Below are positions 57,566 to 64,000 of a stretch of 64,000 nt of DNA, piece after piece. This DNA is from Acinetobacter lwoffii (GTDB lineage Bacteria; Pseudomonadota; Gammaproteobacteria; Pseudomonadales; Moraxellaceae): contig NZ_JAMXXP010000002.1 in assembly GCF_024129355.1 (NCBI RefSeq), positions 124,001 to 188,000 of the forward strand, written 5' to 3'. Position 1 is the first letter of the stretch. The number at the start of each line of letters is the position of its first letter. The translations under genes and the position numbers were made by a program. The notes under the pieces are model-generated. The model was not told where the DNA came from. It worked only from the letters and a program-made list of their open reading frames with translations, and did not search any database.

Positions 57566-57798
57566 ATAGTTTTTCTAACCTTTTCGCACTCGGTAATTTT
57601 GCTAAAATCACCCTCAGATTTTTCAGCATGCATATGCTGATAGGATTTTAAATAAGATACACCAATAAAAGGTATACTAAAAGGTATACTTATTCACTGG
57701 ATTCCTTAGGACTTGCTCGTTACCCCTAAGCAGCAATAGGAATGTAAGCAGATGATTATCATTGAAGAACTTATTATTTTTAAAGGTATTTTTATTAG
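57566..57798. promoter_or_regulatory. attR arm region and new mutS upstream region
   Basis: A 233-base stretch that must contain the integrase promoter (leftward) and whatever now drives mutS (rightward). It holds the stem-loop TCAGCAT/ATGCTGA (57623-57640) and two tandem TAAAAGGTATAC copies (57666-57689). AAAGGT at 57782-57787 gives mutS a ribosome-binding site 11 bases before its ATG, in the same place as the native AAAGGA left behind at 30974. No strong promoter for mutS is obvious. Confidence 0.6.
57666..57689 (+). repeat. Putative integrase arm sites, right end (two tandem 12-mers)
   Basis: TAAAAGGTATAC occurs twice without a gap (57666-57677, 57678-57689) and once at the left end (31101-31112). 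The right-hand copies extend the match to 16 bp with the left end. Confidence 0.72.
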
Positions 57799-60432
57799 AT
57801 GAACATAGAAAATTCAAGTATTGATCTATCATCACTTACACCTATGATGCAGCAATACATGTCGGTGAAAATGCAGCATCCGCATTCTTTGATGTTTTAT
57901 CGTATGGGTGATTTTTATGAACTGTTCTTTGAAGATGCACACAAGGCAGCCAAGATTTTAGGCATTACCCTGACCCATCGTGGTAAAGCCAATGGTCAGC
58001 CGATTCCTATGGCGGGCGTGCCTTATCATGCAGCCGAGGGCTATCTGGCACGTCTGGTCAAAAAGGGCGAAACCGTGGTGATCTGCGAGCAGATCGGCGA
58101 GGTTACTGGGAAAGGACCGGTTGAGCGTGGTGTAGTTCGGATTATTACGCCGGGCACCCTGACCGATGATGCCATGCTCGGTGCACATCAAAGCTCGAAT
58201 CTGGTGGCTTTATGTATTCAGCAGAGTCAGATTGGCATTGCACTTCTCGATCTCAGCGCTGGCTTATTTAAAGTACAGCAGCAGGATTATGATCTTAACC
58301 AGCTCATGATTGAACTGGCACGTTTGATGCCAAGCGAAATTCTGCTGGATGAAAATATCGCTGATCCGACATTGACCGAACAACTCAAACAGCAACTGGA
58401 TATCTCGGTCACCAAACGTCCAAATGTTGATTTCAACCTGAATAATGCACAAAAAACCTTATGTGACCAGTTTGCCGTCAGCACGCTTTCAGGTTTCGGA
58501 ATTGATCATTTACCTTTGGCTAAAGCAGCCGCAGCGGCACTGATTCACTACGCCAAAGAAACCCAGAAAACTGCGTTACCGCATATCCGCACGATTCAGC
58601 TAGAACAGAGTTCAGATTTTATTGCTTTGGATCCGGTGACACGCCGTAATCTTGAACTGATTGAGCCTTTATTTGAACATGGGACATCCTTATTTCAGCT
58701 GATCAATGATTGCCAGACTGCCATGGGGGGGCGCTTGCTCAGTCGCACCCTGATGCAACCTTTACGCGATACCGCCTTGCTGGATGAGCGCCTGGATGCC
58801 ATTCAAGCCCTGCTGCAAGGTTTCCACGAAGTACCTGTACGTTTGGTACTAAAAGAAATTAGCGATATTGAACGCGTGCTGAGCCGTATTGCGCTTGGCA
58901 GTGCCCGTCCACGTGATCTGGTGCAACTGCGTCAGGCCTGTGCGCAAATTCCATTTTTACGCCATGCCCTGCAACCGATTGTCAGTCAGCAACAGTCCAA
59001 ACTTTTAGTACAACTCAATGAAGAGCTAGGCGACTTCCATGGTCTGCATCAACGTCTGATGTCCGCCATTGTGGAAAATCCACCCGTCCTGCTGCGTGAT
59101 GGGAATGTCATTGCAGAAGGTTTTGACAGTGAACTCGATGAACTACGTCAGATTCGTGATCATGCCAGCCAGTTCCTGATTGATCTGGAAATTAAAGAGC
59201 GTGAACAAAGCGGCATTCCGGGACTGAAAATTGGCTACAACCGCGTCAGTGGATATTATATTGAGCTGACCCGCGCACAGGCTGAACAGGCACCCGAGCA
59301 CTATATTCGTAGGCAAACCCTGAAAAATGCCGAACGCTACATCACACCTGAACTGAAAGCATTTGAAGATAAAGTCTTATCAAGCGAATCGCGTGCCTTG
59401 GCCCGTGAAAAAATGCTGTTTGAAATGCTGCTGGATGAACTGCGTCAGGATATCGGCAGTTTACAGATGATGAGCAGCGCCATTGCCCAGATTGATCTGA
59501 TTGCTAATTTTGCCCATCAGGCGCGTTTACGCAACTGGTCGCGTCCAAAATTTAGCCCTGAAATCGGTGTAAGTATCACTGCCGGTCGACATCCGGTGGT
59601 AGAAGCCCTGAGTAAAACCGCCTTTACGCCGAACGATACGCGACTGGATTTTTCCCATCGGATGGCGATTATTACCGGTCCGAATATGGGCGGTAAATCG
59701 ACCTTTATGCGCCAGACTGCATTGATTGTATTACTGGCTTATTGTGGTGCCTATGTTCCGGCACAAGCTGCAACCTTAGGTCCGGTTGACCGTGTCTTTA
59801 CCCGTATTGGTTCTGCCGATGATTTATCGACCGGCAAATCAACCTTTATGGTGGAAATGACCGAAACCTCGCAAATCCTGCATCATGCCACCAGCCAGTC
59901 TTTGGTACTCATGGATGAAGTTGGCCGTGGAACCAGTACCTATGATGGCTTGTCTTTGGCTTGGGCCTGTGTGCTGGATCTGACCAAACGCATTCAATGT
60001 TTATGTCTATTTGCTACCCATTATTTCGAACTGACTGAACTGGATAAGGAAAGTGGCATTAATAACTACCATGTCACGGCCAAAGAGCTGAATGGTAATC
60101 TGATTTTATTGCATAAGGTGCAACATGGCCCGGCCAGTCAAAGTCATGGCTTGCAAGTCGCGAAATTGGCAGGCATTCCGGCTGCGGTGATTAAAGAAGC
60201 GCAAAACCGCTTAAAGATTCTGGAAAAACAGCATCAGGCCAAGCCACTGAGCCCGCAGCATGATCTTTTTGCAATGCCTGAAGTTATGGAGCCTATAGAA
60301 CGTATCATCGAAATTGAAAAAGAATCGCCTGCACTGGACTTACTCGAAGATATTGATGTAGATAGTTTAACGCCACGTGAAGCCTTGCAGCAGTTATATG
60401 CGCTCAAAGACCTGATCAAACAGTCAAGTTAA
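57799..60432 (+). CDS. mutS: DNA mismatch repair protein MutS with island-derived N-terminus
   Basis: Recognises mismatches and starts repair with MutL. The 877-residue protein has the mismatch-reading F39-Y-E41 in RMGDFYELF, the connector, lever and clamp domains, and ATPase motifs [23 protein letters not shown] and [14 protein letters not shown]. Helix-turn-helix and C-terminal tail are intact. The first ~13 codons ([13 protein letters not shown]) come from the island; the native ones (MTSSEIMADLSTL) are at 30990. The two have equal length and share DLS-x-LTPMM, so the protein should still work. Its native promoter is lost, so expression now depends on island sequences. Confidence 0.96.
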   Translation: MNIENSSIDLSSLTPMMQQYMSVKMQHPHSLMFYRMGDFYELFFEDAHKAAKILGITLTHRGKANGQPIPMAGVPYHAAEGYLARLVKKGETVVICEQIGEVTGKGPVERGVVRIITPGTLTDDAMLGAHQSSNLVALCIQQSQIGIALLDLSAGLFKVQQQDYDLNQLMIELARLMPSEILLDENIADPTLTEQLKQQLDISVTKRPNVDFNLNNAQKTLCDQFAVSTLSGFGIDHLPLAKAAAAALIHYAKETQKTALPHIRTIQLEQSSDFIALDPVTRRNLELIEPLFEHGTSLFQLINDCQTAMGGRLLSRTLMQPLRDTALLDERLDAIQALLQGFHEVPVRLVLKEISDIERVLSRIALGSARPRDLVQLRQACAQIPFLRHALQPIVSQQQSKLLVQLNEELGDFHGLHQRLMSAIVENPPVLLRDGNVIAEGFDSELDELRQIRDHASQFLIDLEIKEREQSGIPGLKIGYNRVSGYYIELTRAQAEQAPEHYIRRQTLKNAERYITPELKAFEDKVLSSESRALAREKMLFEMLLDELRQDIGSLQMMSSAIAQIDLIANFAHQARLRNWSRPKFSPEIGVSITAGRHPVVEALSKTAFTPNDTRLDFSHRMAIITGPNMGGKSTFMRQTALIVLLAYCGAYVPAQAATLGPVDRVFTRIGSADDLSTGKSTFMVEMTETSQILHHATSQSLVLMDEVGRGTSTYDGLSLAWACVLDLTKRIQCLCLFATHYFELTELDKESGINNYHVTAKELNGNLILLHKVQHGPASQSHGLQVAKLAGIPAAVIKEAQNRLKILEKQHQAKPLSPQHDLFAMPEVMEPIERIIEIEKESPALDLLEDIDVDSLTPREALQQLYALKDLIKQSS
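57838..57851 (+). repeat. attR core, right 14-bp direct repeat
   Basis: ACACCTATGATGCA inside the mutS coding sequence (codons for T-P-M-M-Q), identical to 31029-31042. Confidence 0.9.
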
Positions 60433-60476
60433 TTCTCGGTCCTAGACCTCATCTGGCATAGGGTCGATGTCCTGAA

Positions 60477-60520
60477 CATACCGATGAATGCTGTAATTCA
60501 TCGGTATGCGACCTTTTTTC
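60477..60520 (+). terminator. Terminator after mutS
   Basis: CATACCGATGAAT / ATTCATCGGTATG perfect 13-bp stem with a 6-base loop, followed by CGACC and a T-run; a GGTCG upstream (60462-60466) can pair with CGACC to extend the structure. Confidence 0.88.
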
Positions 60521-60636
60521 AAATTTAACAGCCCTATATATAACAAATATCAATAAAAGGAATTGTTAGTTCCCCCTGTTTTTGCCTAAAATACAGCATT
60601 CGTAATTAGAACCATATTTTTTAGGTAGCTGTCGCC

Positions 60637-60960
60637 ATGACCTTCGTTGTCACTGAAAATTGTATTAAATGTAAATATCAAGACTGTGTTGAAGTTTGCC
60701 CTGTAGACTGTTTCTATGAAGGTCCTAACTTCCTTGTGATTAACCCGGACGAATGTATCGACTGTGCGTTATGCGAACCTGAATGCCCGGCAAATGCAAT
60801 TTTCTCTGAAGACGAATTACCAGAAGGTCAGGAAGTCTTTATTGAACTGAATGCTGACCTGTCACAAAAATGGCCAAATATCACACAAATTGGTGACCAG
60901 CCAGCAGACCGTGAAGAATGGAATGGCAAAGCAGACAAATTACAATACCTTGAAAAGTAA
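60637..60960 (+). CDS. fdxA: 7Fe ferredoxin FdxA
   Basis: A 107-residue electron carrier with one [3Fe-4S] and one [4Fe-4S] cluster. C9, C17, C21 and the [12 protein letters not shown] segment follow the Azotobacter FdI pattern, including the longer C-terminal part ([12 protein letters not shown]). It lies downstream of mutS, from which it is separated by a strong terminator. Confidence 0.94.
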   Translation: MTFVVTENCIKCKYQDCVEVCPVDCFYEGPNFLVINPDECIDCALCEPECPANAIFSEDELPEGQEVFIELNADLSQKWPNITQIGDQPADREEWNGKADKLQYLEK

Positions 60961-60974
60961 TTAGTTTAAACTTT

Positions 60975-61002
60975 AAAAGATCAGCAAATGCTGATCTTTT
61001 TT
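60975..61002 (+). terminator. Terminator after fdxA
   Basis: AAAAGATCAGCA / TGCTGATCTTTT perfect 12-bp stem with a two-base loop and a TTT tail. Confidence 0.9.
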
Positions 61003-61097
61003 ATACTCAACGCACACATTTCATTGCAATATTCTCCAAATTTCTCCCTATATTTAGTCTAAAATAGCGCTATTTTGTAAATATCTGATTTCTATAA

Positions 61098-61817
61098 ATG
61101 AAGAACTTGTTAAAGGGATTATTGAGTCTTTGTATAATTCCTCTTGTTTTTGTGGGCTGTACCACGACCACAAAACAACCTGGACAGGCCACCACACCTG
61201 CTGGAAAACGGATTTACATTCCACAAGAACGTGTTCAATACGATCGTAAAGCCCACCCGAAAACTGTGCCTTATGTGTATACTCACTGGGTATCGGCACT
61301 GGATAATTTGTCACGCGTGCGTGAATATGAGGTTTTTCTGGAACGTCATGGGGTTGGCAATATCATTCCGAGTTTCGAGTTGATGCGTACTGCACGTGAT
61401 TGGGCCAAGTGTGGTCGTTCCCAATACATGATTCCGAGCCGTGAATTATGGGCCAATCAGATCCCCACTTTAAAAGTCTTTAAATATCTGGTTGCAGCCA
61501 ATGTACTGACTGATTTTGAAGTCACATCAGTCTATCGTGACTTGCCTTTAAACCAGTGTGCCGGCGGTGCCAATTCTTCACGCCATCTGTACAACTCTGC
61601 CATCGATTTCCGGATTGGGCCTGAATATCCCCAAGCACAAGATTATAGTTATATTGAAAATACCAAGTTTAAATTGTGCCAGTTCTGGGTGCAGCATGGT
61701 CAAAGCCTGAATATGGGACTCGGCATGTATGCTTCTGGCCAGATCCACATCGATACCCAAGGTTATCGTACTTGGGGACCGAGTTTAGGCCGTAATTCCT
61801 CAATGTGTAATTACTAA
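61098..61817 (+). CDS. Lipoprotein of the M15 / D,D-carboxypeptidase-like family
   Basis: A 239-residue envelope protein. The signal ends LVFVGCTTT (lipidated cysteine 21). The C-terminal half has metal-site motifs of M15-type peptidases: SSRHLYNSAIDFRI (H...D) near residue 168 and QIHIDTQGYRTWG (H-x-D) near 218. It should cut or trim peptidoglycan peptides. Four or more cysteines in the mature part suggest disulfides. Confidence 0.82.
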   Translation: MKNLLKGLLSLCIIPLVFVGCTTTTKQPGQATTPAGKRIYIPQERVQYDRKAHPKTVPYVYTHWVSALDNLSRVREYEVFLERHGVGNIIPSFELMRTARDWAKCGRSQYMIPSRELWANQIPTLKVFKYLVAANVLTDFEVTSVYRDLPLNQCAGGANSSRHLYNSAIDFRIGPEYPQAQDYSYIENTKFKLCQFWVQHGQSLNMGLGMYASGQIHIDTQGYRTWGPSLGRNSSMCNY

Positions 61818-61831
61818 GTCATGACAACCAC

Positions 61832-61869
61832 TCTACAAAGTTCATTCAGGACATTGTAGAGCCTAAAAA
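61832..61869 (+). terminator. Weak terminator after the M15-type gene
   Basis: CTCTACAA / TTGTAGAG perfect 8-bp stem with a 15-base loop; the tail is A-rich rather than T-rich, so activity is uncertain. Confidence 0.45.
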
Positions 61870-61949
61870 ATCATCACCTATAGAACAATAAATTGCGCTC
61901 TGCCGCGAAAAGTTTAAAATGCACGCATCGCAATCGAGGTGCTAAGACT

Positions 61950-62615
61950 ATGCAACAAATGTGGACAGACATTGATCACTACATTGATTCACATTTAATT
62001 CCTGAAGACCCTATTCTGAATCAAACTCTTGAGAATACCGCAGCGCACGGTTTTCCTGATCATCTGGCTGTAGCACCGAACCAAGGCATGTTGTTGCAGA
62101 TGCTAATCCAGATGAACCAATGTAAACGTATACTGGAACTCGGCACATTTGCAGCATATAGCACCATGTGGCTGGCACGTGCTTTGCCGGATGATGGCTA
62201 TATCCTGACCATTGAAGGACGTGATACCCATGCAGCGATGGGTCAGGAAAATATTGATCGCGCGCAGCTTAAACAGACCGTTGAACTGAAATGCGGCCGT
62301 GCAGCAGATGTGCTTAAAGCCCTGCCTGAAGATACGGAAGCTTTCGATTTCATCTTTATTGATGCAGACAAACAGAGTTATCCGGAATATCTGGAACTCA
62401 GTTTAAACCTGTCGCACTCAGGTACACTTATTTTTCTGGACAATGTGATTCGTGCTGGCGAAATCATTAACCCGGACAATAATAAACCAAGTATTGAAGG
62501 CATTCGTGACATGTTTAAAGCGCTTCAAAATCATCCACGTATCTTGTCATGCACTGCTTTACAAACGGTTGGCAGCAAAGGACATGATGGTTTTGCACTC
62601 GCGATTGTGAAATAA
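61950..62615 (+). CDS. SAM-dependent O-methyltransferase (class I, caffeoyl-CoA type)
   Basis: A 221-residue enzyme: the SAM site ILELGTFAAYSTMWLARALP, the acidic LTIEGRDTHA, and the metal-binding FIFIDADKQSYPEYLE with LDNVIRAGEI, as in divalent-cation-dependent O-methyltransferases. The substrate is unknown. The frame opens from 61893, but ATG 61950 has GAGGT upstream and a family-like N-terminus. Confidence 0.88.
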   Translation: MQQMWTDIDHYIDSHLIPEDPILNQTLENTAAHGFPDHLAVAPNQGMLLQMLIQMNQCKRILELGTFAAYSTMWLARALPDDGYILTIEGRDTHAAMGQENIDRAQLKQTVELKCGRAADVLKALPEDTEAFDFIFIDADKQSYPEYLELSLNLSHSGTLIFLDNVIRAGEIINPDNNKPSIEGIRDMFKALQNHPRILSCTALQTVGSKGHDGFALAIVK

Positions 62616-62680
62616 AACAAGAAGAACAAAAATCACCCAATGACATATTTACCATAAATAACATTAACTTATAAATATTA

Positions 62681-62730
62681 ACCACAGAGTTATCCACAAT
62701 ATATGAGGATAACTCTGGTCATTTTTAAAT
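62681..62730. terminator. Bidirectional terminator containing a DnaA-box-like 9-mer
   Basis: CAGAGTTATCC / GGATAACTCTG perfect 11-bp stem with an 11-base loop, followed by a T-run, between convergent genes. TTATCCACA at 62690-62698 matches the consensus DnaA box; a single copy here is most likely chance. Confidence 0.75.
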
Positions 62731-62783
62731 CAAGCTGTAACAATTTACGATTAGACTTCGCGCTTGGCTATTATATGCAATTC

Positions 62784-63626
62784 TCACTTCGCAACCAGTA
62801 AAGGCACTTTTGAATTCCGGAAAATCGTAGTCGCAATACTGCCCAAAAAGAACTGGTGAATTTTACTGTGACTAAATGCACCCAACACGATCAGCTGAAT
62901 TCCGAGTTCCTGCTGATAGGTCAAAATATTTTCTGCGACATCGCCATAGCGGTATTGTGGCACCACATCTAAACCAGCCTGATTTAAATATTGCAAAGGC
63001 TCATTCAGAATCTCAGCATGATCACCGATATATAACAGATGGCATTGCAATAAGCGCAGCAGATCACTTTCCGCAATCCGTTTCATCATCTTGATACAGG
63101 TTGGTGAATATTCATAGGCAAAAATAAATCGTGTCGGTGGCTTAAACTGTTCCCCGACTGTCATCACGGTACAGTTTGCCCCACGAATAAAATTTTCGAC
63201 ATTGGTACCAATCGGTTTGTTTTTTTCAGCCGAGCGTTCACCGAGTAATCCAATCACTGCAATATCATCAGGCTGCAGGATCTGGAAGCTTTGCTCCAGA
63301 AAATCACCCTTTTCCTGAATATGTGTGGTTTGAATACCGTGTTCTGCCAGAATCCGCTCGGAAATGTGTTGCAGCAGGTTATTGCTATAATCCAGCGCAA
63401 TTTCACTTTGTTTTTGTTCAAGCTCAGCCAGTTCTTTGAGTAACATGGCATTGCTTTCAAAGCCGATCACTCCGCTGATTTCCCCCAGATGATAACTGGC
63501 CGGGTAATAATCCAAAACCTGTAACAGGACCAGTTCACGCCCAGTCTGTTTGGCAATCCATGCCGCCGCGTCTGCCAGCGCGTTTATACATGGTGATGAG
63601 TCGATGCAGGCAATGACACGTTTCAT
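62784..63626 (-). CDS. Universal stress protein, tandem UspA domains
   Basis: A 280-residue cytoplasmic protein with two UspA folds: residues ~1-150 (VIACIDSSPCINALADAAAWIAKQTG to NCTVMTVGEQ) and ~160-280 (RFIFAYEYSPTCIKMMKRIAESD to STIFRNSKVPLLVAK). The second domain has LGAFSHSKIHQFFLGSIATTIFRN, close to the ATP-binding G-x2-G-x9-G(S/T) loop. Its role is stress survival. Monocistronic on the minus strand. Confidence 0.9.
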   Translation of the reverse strand: MKRVIACIDSSPCINALADAAAWIAKQTGRELVLLQVLDYYPASYHLGEISGVIGFESNAMLLKELAELEQKQSEIALDYSNNLLQHISERILAEHGIQTTHIQEKGDFLEQSFQILQPDDIAVIGLLGERSAEKNKPIGTNVENFIRGANCTVMTVGEQFKPPTRFIFAYEYSPTCIKMMKRIAESDLLRLLQCHLLYIGDHAEILNEPLQYLNQAGLDVVPQYRYGDVAENILTYQQELGIQLIVLGAFSHSKIHQFFLGSIATTIFRNSKVPLLVAK

Positions 63627-63819
63627 GTTTAGCCTCTCTTCTATTTATGATAAAAATTTCTTAGTTATTTTTAACTTAGCATAAGCATTCAAAAATGTGC
63701 AGCAAAATCTGTAAGGCTTGAATTGAAATATGTTAACTTTTATGTGAACAAATATAGATCAACATATCGATCTATTTGCTGAGTCAGGCTGTTGTATCAA
63801 GCAATTGACTTCCAAAAGC

Positions 63820-64000
63820 TTATTCACGATAGCGAATGAATTGAGCCGGATTACCGGCGACAATCGCGCGTTCCTCAACATTCTTGGTCACCATACTGTT
63901 CATTCCCACCACGGCCTGATCTGCGATTTTAATTCCATCCTTGATACCGACATGCGCACCTAGCCATACATCCCGACCGATCTCGATGCCTTGCGATCGT
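63820..64000 (-). CDS. Hexapeptide-repeat acyltransferase, C-terminal end (cut by window edge)
   Basis: The last 59 codons of a left-handed beta-helix transferase: IEIGRDVWLGAHVGIKDGIKIADQAVVGMNSMV, then AIVAGNPAQFIRYRE and stop. This is the usual end of a maltose/galactoside O-acetyltransferase-like or colanic-acid-type acetyltransferase. The donor and acceptor cannot be told from this part; the rest lies beyond the right edge. Confidence 0.82.
   Translation of the reverse strand, partial: RSQGIEIGRDVWLGAHVGIKDGIKIADQAVVGMNSMVTKNVEERAIVAGNPAQFIRYRE

Larger units (their letters stand above)
31029..57851. mobile_element. Integrative genomic island inserted in mutS, carrying Zorya and type I RM
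   Basis: The element is bounded by 14-bp direct repeats, carries a tyrosine integrase at its right end next to the target gene, and has shared 16-bp sub-terminal repeats. It holds an AlpA regulator, a Gp2/YfjJ-like HUH protein, recombination genes and two defence operons. No conjugation, capsid, tail or packaging gene was seen, so it is not a self-transmissible ICE or a complete prophage by what is visible. It may be mobilised by a helper or be a degenerate element. Parts differ strongly in base composition (zor and 49511-50935 very AT-rich; hsdM, hsdR and the DUF932/YqaJ genes closer to the host), so it was assembled from several sources. Confidence 0.92.

Noticed and set aside
31029..57851. 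Island as a complete prophage or conjugative element
   Set aside because: No capsid, tail, terminase, relaxase or type IV secretion gene was found; only integrase, regulator, HUH-like and recombination genes are present.
62690..62698. Consensus DnaA box TTATCCACA as a replication-origin signal
   Set aside because: Single copy, inside a terminator stem between convergent genes, with no further boxes or AT-rich unwinding region nearby.

Overview
The window is a chromosomal segment of an Acinetobacter-type gammaproteobacterium. This rests on gene content and order (rimO, ntrBC, mnmG, the prmA / zinc-ribbon / fis / purH / purD run, metQNI, dnaE, trmJ-cysE, mutS, 7Fe ferredoxin), on moderate GC in the core genes, and on intergenic hairpin repeats. 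I cannot name the species from sequence alone.

Core region left of the island (1-31028). A partial pyrH and rimO on the minus strand face the nitrogen two-component pair ntrB-ntrC. Next come a small zinc-ribbon protein, an aromatic-acid-type MFS transporter broken by a frameshift, mnmG, a secreted small protein, two tandem BASS-family transporters, prmA, a DUF3426 protein, fis, purH and purD. An AT-rich gene with a HEPN ribonuclease-like motif follows, then a GNAT acetyltransferase, the methionine importer metQ-metN-metI, dnaE, trmJ, cysE and two lipoproteins, one of them a large alpha/beta hydrolase.

Island (31029-57851, about 26.8 kb). A tyrosine-integrase element sits inside the 5' end of mutS. 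A 14-bp direct repeat marks its ends. The original first 17 codons of mutS are stranded at the left end (30990-31046, stopped just after the crossover), and the right end of the island supplies a new ribosome-binding site, start codon and N-terminal codons to the rest of mutS. Shared 16-bp repeats just inside both ends look like integrase arm sites. The cargo is mainly anti-phage defence: a complete type I Zorya operon (zorA-zorB-zorC-zorD), and a five-gene operon that places an EVE-HNH nuclease and a PD-(D/E)xK/DUF5655 protein between hsdS and hsdR of a type I restriction-modification system. Maintenance functions are an inovirus Gp2/YfjJ-like HUH protein, an AlpA regulator, a DUF932 / YqaJ exonuclease / metal-binding protein trio, and the integrase. 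Three larger genes (46838-47842, 49511-50935, 54710-55654) and several small ones could not be assigned.

Core region right of the island (57852-64000). Hybrid-start mutS is followed by a 7Fe ferredoxin, an M15-type peptidase lipoprotein, an O-methyltransferase, a tandem universal stress protein, and the C-terminal end of a hexapeptide acyltransferase cut by the window edge.

No rRNA, tRNA or CRISPR array was seen. The most notable feature is the mutS insertion: the element must preserve mismatch repair by rebuilding the MutS N-terminus and its translation start, and it places mutS expression under the control of island DNA.
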